Positions 14,601 to 23,583 of a stretch of DNA of 64,000 nt are shown one piece after another. The translations under genes and the position numbers were made by a program. The notes under the pieces were generated by a model that saw only the letters and a list, made by a program, of their open reading frames with translations, was not told where the DNA came from and did no database searches. Position 1 is the first letter of the stretch. Each line of letters begins with the position of its first letter. The DNA comes from Aspergillus flavus (lineage: Eukaryota > Ascomycota > Eurotiomycetes > Eurotiales > Aspergillaceae). Location of the stretch: positions 3,906,001 through 3,970,000 of the forward strand of contig NC_092407.1 in the NCBI RefSeq assembly GCF_009017415.1, given 5' to 3'.

Positions 14601-17600
14601 TTGGGCTTGGTATCATGCAGAGAGATCTATACCTCCAACGAACCCAACAATCACAGATAAGAATACTCCCACGAGACCTCAGCATCCTCGAGTCCCTTAT
14701 GCTGTGCATAGAGCAGTCGTGGCCCAGTATTTTGGTGGGACCGTCTGGATGTGGAAAGACCACCCTGATCAGAAAACTCGCAGCTGTGAACGGTGCAAGC
14801 TTAATCGAGTTAGCTCTCAGTGCTGATACCGATACAATGGATCTGATCGGTGGCTTTGAACAAATCGACTATCGAAGAGAGGTTTCGTCTCTCGTCCATG
14901 ATGTTTCGCTGTTCCTTCAACAACAGATACTTTCCATGAATTCAGCAGGAACAGCTCTATATGAGACCCCGATTGCATTGGAGATATACGAAAATCTGCA
15001 GAGCCCGGATGCCTCTCTTGAAAATATCTGTACATTCCTTACCATGTTAAGCCAGACGTACCCACAGACTGCTTTTGATGATATGCTTCTCCGAGCCCAG
15101 GATTTGCTCGAAACAACAAAGCAGTCGGATAGAATGAAAGTTGGCTTCGAGTGGACGGAAGGAGTCCTCACTCAAGCTGTACAGCATGGCTACTGGGTTA
15201 TCCTGGACAATGCAAATCTGTGCAACCCGTCTGTTCTTGACAGACTGAACTCTCTCACAGAACCAAATGGAGCTCTTATACTGAATGAACAGCGCACTGA
15301 GGATGGATCAGCCCGCATCATCACACCACACCCGAACTTCAGGCTTTTCCTTACGATGGACTCTCGCCATGGGGAATTGTCCCGCGCAATGCGGAATCGT
15401 TGTGTTGAAATATGCTTCTTGCCACAGGAAGACGAGACTACAGTTGCCACGTCTGCGCCTGCCTACACCTGCGAGTCCTTCTTATACCGTCTCCGGCCTC
15501 TTTGGAATCTCGACCCATCGGCGAGTGCCAATGATGTCTCAAGGCTCCTCTGTGAAATTTGCCTAGATCATCTTTCAGTCATGGACCTTGCCTACTTACA
15601 ACAATCATTAAAGTACTTCTTACCTTATCACGGTAAATCAGTGGGAGATATTGTTTCATCGGCAATGCATCGATATGTATCGGTCATTCATGGAAACTCG
15701 CACTGGAAACCCATCGAATGTACTAAGAAGACCATTGAGTTGAGCCGTGCTTCCTTCGCTATTCAAGGCCCTTCGCAACCCCTTCATCCCCTCGTGAACG
15801 AGCCGCTGGTTTCATTATTGGGCAGCGAGGTGCCCTATACTTCGCTGGTGACCCTGGCACATCTACAGGAGTCTAAGCTTGACCTACAACTTCTAAAGCA
15901 GGGTTTATTGCAGGCGGATGAGTCCGGGAAGCTTCTCAAACCCAGCCAGATGAGTCGCTTAGAGCGTTCTTTAGCATCGACACGGATACCTTCATTGATG
16001 AAGGATGCAACACAACCAATTGGTTCTTTCCTATCTGACTGTGGCCAGGCGATGTACGATATAATTCAGAATCTCGATCAGGATACTCTTCAGAACCCTC
16101 ACTTAGCTAACGCTCTTCGAACTGTCCTCAACTTCTGCATGGACATTTTCAGACTGACTGCGGCGAGGGACATCGACGAGGGCGAGTTTCAGGTCTATCT
16201 TCAGATTGGTAGAGAGCTGTGCGCTGCGTTATCAAGCTCTTTCGAACCCCTAAAACAATTAGCTGTTGCTCTGTCTCAAGCGCTGAGTCGATTCCAAGAG
16301 AGCTGGGCTTTGAAAACGGGCCTCAGTATGCAAAGACTCTGGGAGTCGTGGAGACCCGCAACCCCTGCAACTGGAGGTCAACTGAAGTCGATCCTAGACT
16401 TGGAAAGTGTGGCTTCTGAATTCACAAACATCGCGACCAAGACTCATCTTGATTTATCTCAGTTAAGTCAAATGCGCAGCTCCCTGGTCAACGCTCAACA
16501 ATCCATTGTCTTGCATGGTGCCGATGAAGGGCAACTAGTACAGAATCTCAGACAGACAGTCAGCGAGCTGGCAAGCGTTGTACAACGCTCTGATATAACC
16601 GCAGCCCCATACTTCTCCAACGAATTCGAAACATTGTGCCAGTACCATGACATTTTCACGCTCAAGCATAACAACAAAGCAGGTGACAATGTGATAAAGT
16701 CCATCTTACCGTTACTAGCTGGCCGTGACGCACGACCATTGAATGTGTCGGCCTTCCAGACACAAGTTCCTGAGATCCTCCACAGACTTGCTTTATATTC
16801 CGGGTCTGAACGTTCATCGACATTCGGCTCAGCCATTAGTGGCACCTTTTCTCTCTCACTTCTCGAAAAACTGACAAATGTTGGCGTTACAATCCTGGGC
16901 CAGATGGACTCTTTGGAGGTGGAAAAGCAAACTCTTTCTAAGGCGTTGGCTCTATCTTCTTGGGAGATTGCTATGGATCAGCACAAAGTGCTGAGACAGG
17001 TATCGTCGACACTAACTATGGAGCTAGTCCTCGCCCATAAGGAATTCTTTGAACCTCAATCTATGGAGAAACTGGTTACTATTCTCCGCACTGTTGAAGA
17101 GCAAGGCTACTGCGCCAATCCTGGGTTGCTGAATATCCGCTTAGAAAAGAGTCTCCCAAGCGATCATTACTTCAAAACCTTTGCAGAACAATCACTTCCA
17201 AGCCTCGTTGCGTCGTTGGCAACTAACCCAGTACAAAATAACGACAAGTCGATTCAGGACACTGGAGCAGCTGTAGTTCAATTGGCTGCCATTCTCCTGC
17301 GACTTTATGTCCCAGACAAGCCATTTGATCCATCGCTGGGGCTAGTTGTCCAAAGGCAAAGACATAGCCAACGTTCTTTGGAACTTACCGATAAGGCTAA
17401 CGCCATCACTTCATTCGAACGTGTATTTTCTGGCCAGACCTCGAACATCCGGCATGACCTTATTCAAGGTGAATTGCGTGACCTTGGCTCTGCTCCTCCC
17501 CCTTCATCTGTTACCCGACCTCAAGTCTCTGAGCTGAGCATCCTCCACGGCGAATTTACCAGTGTGATAAAATCGGTCCTTGAAAGGCTGCCTAAAGACA

Positions 17601-20600
17601 TTCTTGGCGCAACGAGCCAGGATTTGTCAGAATCTCAGAGTCTGGTGAATCTACTCCGTGATAATATTCGCCAATTAAGTCGACGTCTCAGCACCCACTA
17701 TAGATCATACGATGACATAGTTGTTTCTGTTGTTCGCTTTCTTCAGCTCCTGGACCTTGGACTTTACCTAATGTCTGGAAGATCGCAGCAGTCTAGCTAT
17801 GTACAGGCAGTGGAGGCAATCAGTGGAAGCACCCCATTCCTTGGAGGCGTTCATCACCCTCTCTCGGATCTGTACCATCAGAACTCGAATATAGACCCAA
17901 GGCATGCAATTGATATGTGGTTCCACGAACTTTCATCGTTGAGAGTGGCCGAAAATGCAGACCCGGGAATTATTCACACCCAGGTTGGGCGCAGTGCTCT
18001 TAGCCGCCTGTTCCAACAGTTCCACGGGTTATGGAAAGCGAAGCTACGGGAAGATCAGGAAGAAGAGGCAAAGAAAGCTAGTCTTTACCAATACCGAGGA
18101 TCCTGGGAAGACAGCGAGGAGATTGACGAGAATGAGCTGCGTGAGCTCTTCCCTACTTATGAGGAGGAGACCGTTGATGATGGTAGAAAGCCAACTCGTC
18201 TTGATCCCAAGAATATTTCGATTCGACTTGCTTCACTTCACGCAAAGCTTTTCCAACCAGAAAACCCTGGGCGAGTCCTGACAACCTATGTGAAGCAGTC
18301 TGCTCAGCTGCTGGCCTCGCTGTGGTCCGAGGGCGGTTCTTCTGTACCACAGGTGCATCCTAGGGATCAGCTCTCTGGTGTTCTTTTGTTGCTGGAGGAT
18401 GCCGTAAACAAGGAAAATGATTCCAGGAACACGTACAACTTCTATGTGGACGCAAATCCTGATGAAGGCAGAAAGCTTGTATCCCTAACAGTGGCAACAG
18501 AAGCACGCTTCCTGCAGATCCAGAGCGCTTGGCCTGAACATGCAGTCCTTGCAGATGTCATCCTTTGCTGCAAGGAAATACTCCAATTCAAGCATGCTGA
18601 GCCTGTTGCAAAATTCCTCACCAAGGTCGAAAAGCTTCATAGCCTTGTTCATGAGTGGCAGCTTGTTGCAAGCAAAGAGTACTCAGCTGCTGGTGTCTAC
18701 GACGAGATCACGAACTTGATCATTAACTGGCGACGTCTCGAATTGTCGACCTGGGCAAGGCTTCTGGATCTCGAGAAAGAAAAATGTGTCCAGGATGTGA
18801 GCCAATGGTGGTTTGTGGCTTACGAAGCCATCATTGGAGCTCCTGTCCAGTTGGCAGAATCTGGTCAAACGGACCTGAGTGAACATACTCAAGAAGTGAT
18901 CGCCACACTAGAGAACTTCTTCCGCTCGACCACCTTGGGTCAGTACAGCGAACGCCTGCAGTTCGTCAAGAACTTCCGGTCTCTGCTGTCGCTTTACGTT
19001 CAGGACTTCCCTTGCCTGAAGCAACTAGTGTTCGCGCTAGACAACTTTATGCAGCATTACACACAGTTCGAGCCACCGGTGCACAAGCTACTCAAGGAGC
19101 GGAGATCTACGCTCGAAAAAGACATCAAGGAACAAATCCAGCTGGCTAGTTGGAAGGATACTAATATTGTGGCGCTCCGAGAAAGTGCAAAAAGATCGCA
19201 CCATAAACTGTTCAAACTTGTCCGGAAATACCGAGAGATCTTGGCTCAGCCTGTCCAGCATATCTTGGAACAAGATATGCCAGATGACAGTGAGGAGCCT
19301 GGCTCCATTGACCAAGCATTGATTCTGCCTTCAGCAAGTTTCCCAGAAGCGCTTGCCTTGTGCCAAAAGGAAAACAAGATCTGGCAGAGCAGGCCGCCCC
19401 GGTTCAGGGATCCTGATGGCACTGTCAGCAACATGACTCACATGTATGTGTCGATCTCGACGGAGTTTGACGTTTCGGAAGATCTCGACGGCTTCATGAA
19501 GTACTTCTTGGAAAGCATCAAGGAGTTCCGATCACAAACACCGAAGACATTGACCGAGGAAAACAAAGATGATGTTCAACATCTCAAGGTTCAAAAGCGC
19601 CGCTTCTATGCCGATACCCTCCGGCGGCTGCTAGAGATGGGTGTCAAGCGTAATGCTAGCACTAGCTTGATTGAAACACAAGCATCTGTTGCACAAGTTC
19701 TTGCTAGCAGCCCAGCTCTTGAGGTTGGTTCTGTAACAACCACTGTCGTCAGAAGTTCCGATCTCTATTTCCACAGATTCTTGGATATCCTTCCTCGTGT
19801 TCGCCAAGCGGCGCACGATTACTCGGAAGACCTCAGCAATGTCGAAGTTTCAAGAAGCTCAGGATCCGTTGAGCATTTGTTGCATCTGGTCAGGAAACAA
19901 CGAGCAGCGATATCTCCAGCGATGTCTAGCGTAGAATCTCTTCAGTCAACACTCGTCAAGATTTCGAACCTTTGGAAATCTAACCCTACCTTGGTCCTTA
20001 AGTCACGCCCCCAATTCTCGAATGAGGTTCGGGTTACGGCAAGAGCTGTAGCCTGGTTGACCCCTATACTTGGCCTCGCCATGACAGTTGTGGAACTCCA
20101 CTCCAAATTCTCCGGCGTCAACTCGTCAAATATTGTGGATGGCCTTCGCTCCTGGAGAGAAGTCTTCACCATGCTGCAAAAGTCACTGGACAGTCTTCCA
20201 GAGTTACCCCATGGCGTAACTTCACAGCTGCATGTAGACACACTGAAGGAAGCATCTTTCTCCTTCGATAAGCTGAACACTGACCTTACGGGCTGGGCCG
20301 AAGGACGACCTGACCTGTCATTCGTCCTGATGCAGATAACTCCCTGGGCCCACATTAATGTTGAGCAAGCTGAGGCGTTGCAGCCTAAGAATACTCTCGC
20401 TATTGAGGAGTTCGATGGCAGCCTGCTCACAGCCATTGACAAGATCCTCATCAGCCTTCAGAAGCTGAAGGAGGTGCCATCACTGATCGTATCCCCGGGC
20501 TCATTGTCACGGAGCGACGAGTTTTTCTCCAGGGCTTTGAAGGCTGTTCATTTGCCCGATATCACAAGCTCCTTGGAGTCTGTCCTGGATAAGTTACAAG

Positions 20601-23350
20601 GCCTCAAGACACGCTCGAACTCCGGTCTCGCTCCTGCTGTCGCATTGGTCGCAAGCTTGTTGCCTATCATGAACAAGTATCGCAACATTTGTAAGGATCT
20701 CGTCGATCGCTACCTGACCGTTCACCGCGAGACATGCAAAATGTCCTATTTGCTGGCCAAGTCATTCACTCAGATCGCATCTGAGGGTTTCTGTACTCCC
20801 GCAGAGGCGTCGACGGAAGAAAGCAAATCTGGCAAGCTGGAGAGTGGAACGGGTCTCGGCGAAGGACAAGGAGCCGAAGATATCAGTAACGATATTGGTG
20901 ATGATGAAGACCTGTCGGAGCTAGCTCAACAGGAACAGACTGAGGAGCCTAACGAGGATATGGATGAATCAGGAGACGCAGTGAACATGGATCAAGAAGA
21001 ATTAATTGGAGAGACAGGCGAACACAAGAAAGAGGATGATGAAGAGGACGCAAGCGGTGACGAAGAGGATGACAATATTGATGAGGAAGTAGGCAGTGTT
21101 GACGATCTTGAGGAAACTGCAGTTGATGAAAAGATGTGGGATGGTGCCCACGATGAAGAGCAGAAGGAGACCGAGAATCAAGAAGGCAAGGGGCAGTCTG
21201 AGTCCGATGAGCAAACCGCTGCGCAAGAACGCAAGGAGAAGGAAGGAGAAAAGGGAGAGGGCAAGAACGAAGAAGATCAGGAGGAGGAAGAAGAAGAGGA
21301 AGAAGAAGCTCCAGACGATGAAGGCGAGGCTGTTGGGCGCGAGGAGATGGATGTCACGGATCCTCATGCCAAGGAACAAGATGCTCTCGACCTTCCAGAA
21401 GAGATGCAACTTGACGGCGATGAAATGGATAAAGATGAAGGAGACGAGAGTGACGATGGTCTCGATGATGGCCTCGACGATGATCTTCCTCCTGCTGAAG
21501 ATGAGCAGCCATTCGATGGAAAAGAGGAAGAGAATGTTGAAAACCCTGATCTGGATCAATCAGCAGAGGAGCAAGAGGGAGACCAGGGTGATGAAGAAGT
21601 GGCGCCTGAAGATGAAGAAATGAAAGAGGCCGAAGCCGATGAGACGAATGAGCCCGGGGTAGAAGAGCCGGAAGAGGCTCAGCAGGATGATTTCTTAACT
21701 CAACGTGATGAAAACGAAGAGGCTGGCGAAGAAGTGGCACCAAGCGAGGCTGTTAATGGTGGACTCGGTGCGGACCAAGATCAAAATATGGACAAAGGCG
21801 CATCTGGAAATGCGGAGCAGGAAAGTGGCTCAGCTGACCAGTCTGATGATAAACAACAAAAGACCGGTGCTGCCAACGAAGGAGAAGACAACGAGCGGCA
21901 TAGAGATGCAGGCGGCGGGGATGATGGCAACCGCAACGATCCACAGTTGCAGGCGTTCAAGAAAATGGGCGACATCCTCGAACAGTGGCATCGCCGGCAA
22001 AAGGAGATTATGGAGGCCTCCCAACAGGAAGAGGGCGAGTCAGATCAGCCGTTGCCTCAGGATACCGACATGGCTGATGCCGATTTCGAGCATCTTGCAG
22101 ACCAAGATGACGTTGCCGATACCCAGGCCCTTGGTCAAGCTAATGAAGAGCAAACACAGGCTCTTGATCAAAACAAGGGTGTCGAGTCGGATGCCAAGCA
22201 TGGTGACAACGAACCTTTGCCGGACGCTTCTGACGAGCCCCAGGACACCCTAGAAAACAAGATGCAGGATGAGATGCAGCTGGACGCCGCTAGCGAGTCT
22301 AAAGACCAAACTGGCGGTGCACTGATCCCTGGCAGCTCGCACACCCAGGAGCGAACGGTTGACGCCGCTGGCCAGCAGGAGGCCATTGAAGAACTCGATG
22401 AGGTAGACGCACAATTGGCGGCAATCCATCTATCTTCTTCACTCCCTCCGCTTACACCTCGCGATGAGGCTCAACGGCTCTGGTCCCATTACGAATCTGT
22501 GACCAACGATCTGTCACTCTCGCTTACTGAACAGTTGCGTCTGATCTTAGCCCCGACCATGGCAACCAAGCTGCGTGGCGATTTCCGGACAGGCAAGCGA
22601 CTGAATATTAAGCGCATCATTCCATACATTGCCTCGCAGTACAAGCGAGACAAGATTTGGATGAGACGGTCAATCCCCTCGAAACGCAACTACCAAATCA
22701 TGCTTGCCGTCGACGACAGTAAGTCTATGTTAGAGAGTGGAAGTGGCCAATTGGCATTCGAAACGCTTGCGCTCGTCGCCAAGAGTCTTAGTATGCTTGA
22801 AGCTGGAGACTTGTGTGTCCTCGGGTTCGGAAACGAGGATCACGTCAGAGTCGCACACGAATTCGGCAAGCCGTTCTCTGCGGAGGCCGGCACACAGGTG
22901 TTCCAGCACTTCAGCTACCAGCAGACAGGTACGAACGTTCGCAAGTTGATCGCCGATTCGATCGCTCTGTTCCGCGAAGCTCGCTGGAAGCAATCGCCTG
23001 GTTCGGGCAATGCTGATCTTTGGCAACTGGAGCTCATTATCTCCGATGGTATTTGTGAAGACCATGAGACTATCCAGCGTCTTGTGCGACAGGCCCAGGA
23101 AGAACGTATCATGATTGTGTTCATTATTGTCGATGCTGTCAAGGGCAGCTCCATCTTGGATCTCACTCAGGCAAGCTTCGAGCCTGATACGGAGAGTGGT
23201 ACTGGAGAGATGAAGTTGAAGATGAAGAGATATCTGGAAGGTTTCCCGTTCCCTTACTATTTGGTTGTGCGTGACGTTCGGGAGTTACCCGCTGTTTTGG
23301 CCACGGCGTTGAAGCAATGGTTTGCGGAGGTTGTTGATGTTTCTTCCTAA
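8609..23350 (+). CDS. MDN1: Midasin, AAA+ ATPase of 60S ribosome assembly (Mdn1/Rea1)
   Basis: A single 14.7-kb open frame encodes 4,913 residues from the ATG at 8609 (METRPAYER); an in-frame TTG two codons earlier is not the start. Six AAA+ modules carry P-loops at about residues 302 (GLPNSGKT), 635 (GETGIGKT), 1070 (GPTSAGKT), 1357 (GETGCGKT), 1735 (GSPGVGKT) and 2044 (GPSGCGKT). A ~2,000-residue helical linker/stalk follows, then an Asp/Glu/Gln-rich region (~4090-4610), then a MIDAS domain with DDSKS metal-site residues at ~4702. Family role: it pulls Rsa4 and Ytm1 off pre-60S particles via the MIDAS domain, in nucleolus and nucleoplasm. Walker B is intact (LLDE or VLDE) in modules 2-5, but module 1 reads LIEDLD and module 6 reads ILDNAN. 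The AAA2 insert has a basic KKRKLD patch, a possible nuclear signal. Confidence 0.98.
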   Translation: METRPAYERALEESQLFEQLPNEVAELIRTSSGTQYLNALAVGALRSKCTEGFFCLYEPIFVDLAARWLASDFHNNQVDIISAFSRILPFAPFLASFASQYASSRAGPLSALAATDEAMLLQLDDTTLRTLLLSVFRLLSYDLETFSSTISPSRLQSLFQHSDHSIRYLAIRCFALYMHAADAATEKMVQTYIGTDVVEGEWEGIVIDYRCLGLWEERRWGTLEKQARIARSDRLIEDSLSQVEKLREYFTPRTAEVCGVLIPRLNEMSTPASSIVKAPTAVRNLRRIATALTTSNPLLLVGLPNSGKTSLVNDVAATMGQSESMVTLHLNEQTDAKSLLGMYSTSPATGSFAWQPGVLTKAAREGRWILIEDLDRAPSEVIGLILPIIEKGELTIASRKERIKCAEGFKIIATMKSSYNIAGEEVAPSTTILGSRLWQRVHIEPLSIDEIQEVITQKFPILESRVPTIMNVYQRLCSSFHGSLAIKGSQGRTPGLRDLIKLCSRMHRRLQRLGAKTGYEAMPEGAEDEIFLDVVDIFLSYIPERSLAESLALVAAEALQISPQRAQFCLSERVPAYSDQGNNLVLGREVCRKIKVPSGSVSRSSTRFASTRAALKLMEQAAAAIQMAEPMLLVGETGIGKTTVIQQLATLMRQKLTVVNLSQQSESSDLLGGFKPVNIRTMAVPMLDEFNAVFELTFSAKKNQKFLSSVAKSVAAGNWARLVHLWHEAVRLADGVFKSSNGPSQEGEEQPTKKRKLDSPKYQHLRQRWERFAGQLNDFEAQVAQGDAKFAFAFVQGKIVRALRNGEWVLLDEINLASPDTLENIASLLHHGTEGSPSVLLSEAGDVERVFGHPDFRIFGAMNPATDAGKKDLPPGLRSRFTELYVHSPDSDRDDLLALIQKYLGDLTLGDMRIAPDLAQLYLETKKLSNENKLTDGAGQRPHFSIRTLVRALIYVIDHAHVYGLRRAVFEGFSMSFLTVLSQESERLLLPLLERHLFSNAKNARALLGQTPKPPTDGYDYVQFKHYWMRRGHLVPEEQPHYIITPFIEKNLKNLVRASSTRRFPILLQGPTSAGKTSMIEYLAKVSGNKFVRINNHEHTDLQEYLGSYVSSDDGTLRYQEGVLVEALRNGYWIVLDELNLAPSDVLEALNRLLDDNRELFIPETQEVVHPHPNFMLFATQNPAGLYGGRKVLSRAFRNRFLELHFDDIPESELEFILKERSQIAPSFCARIVSVYRKLSLLRQANRLFEQKNSFATLRDLFRWALRRADDREQLAINGFMLLAERVRNPQERAAVKGVIEEVMRVRIDEDVVYSASELEKRAPHLPAGVVWTKAMRRLFILVSVALENNEPVLLVGETGCGKTQLCQAVAEAYKRQLLIVNAHVNLETGDLIGAQRPVRNRGAIEHQLLSDLQAVLNETEPSRPLEEMRQVFGTLTADQLQACDSELVQRIQTNIARLNALFEWSDGSLITAMKTGQYFLLDEISLADDSVLERLNSVLEPHRSILLAEKGPINSMVVADAGFQFLSTMNPGGDYGKRELSAALRNRMTEIWAPQLSEDEDILPILQRKLELNSEHITKAMLEFAKWFKCTFQNSSTTSLSLRDLLAWVEFVNKCRTADPLFAVVQGAAMVFIDTLGANPAAMLATALHDLQGNRRLCLDKLHELFDVDASSIYLQKSTIEIENGALRVGPFALEINGSTEPDPQFILDAPTTIANSVRIARGLQLSKPILLEGSPGVGKTTLVTALAKALGKPLTRINLSEQTDLTDLFGSDVPVEGGDVGQFTWRDAPFLQAMQRGDWVLLDEMNLASQSVLEGLNACLDHRQTVYIAELDQSFKRHPDFVLFAAQNPHHQGGGRKGLPASFVNRFTVVYADSFTDTDLKRICAKLFPGSPSWQTNRLVDFVSLLNKAITHERRLGAVGGPWEVNLRDIQRWLQLADRGTLQVSANSFLDVIISQRFRSQDDRDLVTRLYKQVFSEVPAPNKSYYHNLTPEYMQVGLGIMQRDLYLQRTQQSQIRILPRDLSILESLMLCIEQSWPSILVGPSGCGKTTLIRKLAAVNGASLIELALSADTDTMDLIGGFEQIDYRREVSSLVHDVSLFLQQQILSMNSAGTALYETPIALEIYENLQSPDASLENICTFLTMLSQTYPQTAFDDMLLRAQDLLETTKQSDRMKVGFEWTEGVLTQAVQHGYWVILDNANLCNPSVLDRLNSLTEPNGALILNEQRTEDGSARIITPHPNFRLFLTMDSRHGELSRAMRNRCVEICFLPQEDETTVATSAPAYTCESFLYRLRPLWNLDPSASANDVSRLLCEICLDHLSVMDLAYLQQSLKYFLPYHGKSVGDIVSSAMHRYVSVIHGNSHWKPIECTKKTIELSRASFAIQGPSQPLHPLVNEPLVSLLGSEVPYTSLVTLAHLQESKLDLQLLKQGLLQADESGKLLKPSQMSRLERSLASTRIPSLMKDATQPIGSFLSDCGQAMYDIIQNLDQDTLQNPHLANALRTVLNFCMDIFRLTAARDIDEGEFQVYLQIGRELCAALSSSFEPLKQLAVALSQALSRFQESWALKTGLSMQRLWESWRPATPATGGQLKSILDLESVASEFTNIATKTHLDLSQLSQMRSSLVNAQQSIVLHGADEGQLVQNLRQTVSELASVVQRSDITAAPYFSNEFETLCQYHDIFTLKHNNKAGDNVIKSILPLLAGRDARPLNVSAFQTQVPEILHRLALYSGSERSSTFGSAISGTFSLSLLEKLTNVGVTILGQMDSLEVEKQTLSKALALSSWEIAMDQHKVLRQVSSTLTMELVLAHKEFFEPQSMEKLVTILRTVEEQGYCANPGLLNIRLEKSLPSDHYFKTFAEQSLPSLVASLATNPVQNNDKSIQDTGAAVVQLAAILLRLYVPDKPFDPSLGLVVQRQRHSQRSLELTDKANAITSFERVFSGQTSNIRHDLIQGELRDLGSAPPPSSVTRPQVSELSILHGEFTSVIKSVLERLPKDILGATSQDLSESQSLVNLLRDNIRQLSRRLSTHYRSYDDIVVSVVRFLQLLDLGLYLMSGRSQQSSYVQAVEAISGSTPFLGGVHHPLSDLYHQNSNIDPRHAIDMWFHELSSLRVAENADPGIIHTQVGRSALSRLFQQFHGLWKAKLREDQEEEAKKASLYQYRGSWEDSEEIDENELRELFPTYEEETVDDGRKPTRLDPKNISIRLASLHAKLFQPENPGRVLTTYVKQSAQLLASLWSEGGSSVPQVHPRDQLSGVLLLLEDAVNKENDSRNTYNFYVDANPDEGRKLVSLTVATEARFLQIQSAWPEHAVLADVILCCKEILQFKHAEPVAKFLTKVEKLHSLVHEWQLVASKEYSAAGVYDEITNLIINWRRLELSTWARLLDLEKEKCVQDVSQWWFVAYEAIIGAPVQLAESGQTDLSEHTQEVIATLENFFRSTTLGQYSERLQFVKNFRSLLSLYVQDFPCLKQLVFALDNFMQHYTQFEPPVHKLLKERRSTLEKDIKEQIQLASWKDTNIVALRESAKRSHHKLFKLVRKYREILAQPVQHILEQDMPDDSEEPGSIDQALILPSASFPEALALCQKENKIWQSRPPRFRDPDGTVSNMTHMYVSISTEFDVSEDLDGFMKYFLESIKEFRSQTPKTLTEENKDDVQHLKVQKRRFYADTLRRLLEMGVKRNASTSLIETQASVAQVLASSPALEVGSVTTTVVRSSDLYFHRFLDILPRVRQAAHDYSEDLSNVEVSRSSGSVEHLLHLVRKQRAAISPAMSSVESLQSTLVKISNLWKSNPTLVLKSRPQFSNEVRVTARAVAWLTPILGLAMTVVELHSKFSGVNSSNIVDGLRSWREVFTMLQKSLDSLPELPHGVTSQLHVDTLKEASFSFDKLNTDLTGWAEGRPDLSFVLMQITPWAHINVEQAEALQPKNTLAIEEFDGSLLTAIDKILISLQKLKEVPSLIVSPGSLSRSDEFFSRALKAVHLPDITSSLESVLDKLQGLKTRSNSGLAPAVALVASLLPIMNKYRNICKDLVDRYLTVHRETCKMSYLLAKSFTQIASEGFCTPAEASTEESKSGKLESGTGLGEGQGAEDISNDIGDDEDLSELAQQEQTEEPNEDMDESGDAVNMDQEELIGETGEHKKEDDEEDASGDEEDDNIDEEVGSVDDLEETAVDEKMWDGAHDEEQKETENQEGKGQSESDEQTAAQERKEKEGEKGEGKNEEDQEEEEEEEEEAPDDEGEAVGREEMDVTDPHAKEQDALDLPEEMQLDGDEMDKDEGDESDDGLDDGLDDDLPPAEDEQPFDGKEEENVENPDLDQSAEEQEGDQGDEEVAPEDEEMKEAEADETNEPGVEEPEEAQQDDFLTQRDENEEAGEEVAPSEAVNGGLGADQDQNMDKGASGNAEQESGSADQSDDKQQKTGAANEGEDNERHRDAGGGDDGNRNDPQLQAFKKMGDILEQWHRRQKEIMEASQQEEGESDQPLPQDTDMADADFEHLADQDDVADTQALGQANEEQTQALDQNKGVESDAKHGDNEPLPDASDEPQDTLENKMQDEMQLDAASESKDQTGGALIPGSSHTQERTVDAAGQQEAIEELDEVDAQLAAIHLSSSLPPLTPRDEAQRLWSHYESVTNDLSLSLTEQLRLILAPTMATKLRGDFRTGKRLNIKRIIPYIASQYKRDKIWMRRSIPSKRNYQIMLAVDDSKSMLESGSGQLAFETLALVAKSLSMLEAGDLCVLGFGNEDHVRVAHEFGKPFSAEAGTQVFQHFSYQQTGTNVRKLIADSIALFREARWKQSPGSGNADLWQLELIISDGICEDHETIQRLVRQAQEERIMIVFIIVDAVKGSSILDLTQASFEPDTESGTGEMKLKMKRYLEGFPFPYYLVVRDVRELPAVLATALKQWFAEVVDVSS

Positions 23351-23583
23351 AAATTACCTATTGATGTTTTTGGTATGGTTATATAAAAGAGCTTTCCTTT
23401 TCTTACATGTATATAGTCATCTTATATGTGAATATTTGATAAAAATTAAGATCTCATTTACTTTCATACTACTTCTAAAAAAACCGAGTGGTACCCATAA
23501 ATCCAGAACTCCTATTTTTCCATGCAAATTGATTTGTACATATACAAAGATGGTATCCGATTTGACAGACAAGAAAGCATATT

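Noticed and set aside
21002..21743. Minus- and plus-frame ORFs inside the MDN1 acidic region, including a hydrophobic one that looks like a membrane protein
   Set aside because: They are antisense or shifted readings of GAA/GAT-rich DNA; antisense of Glu/Asp codons yields Phe/Leu/Ile/Ser. No independent start or splice support.
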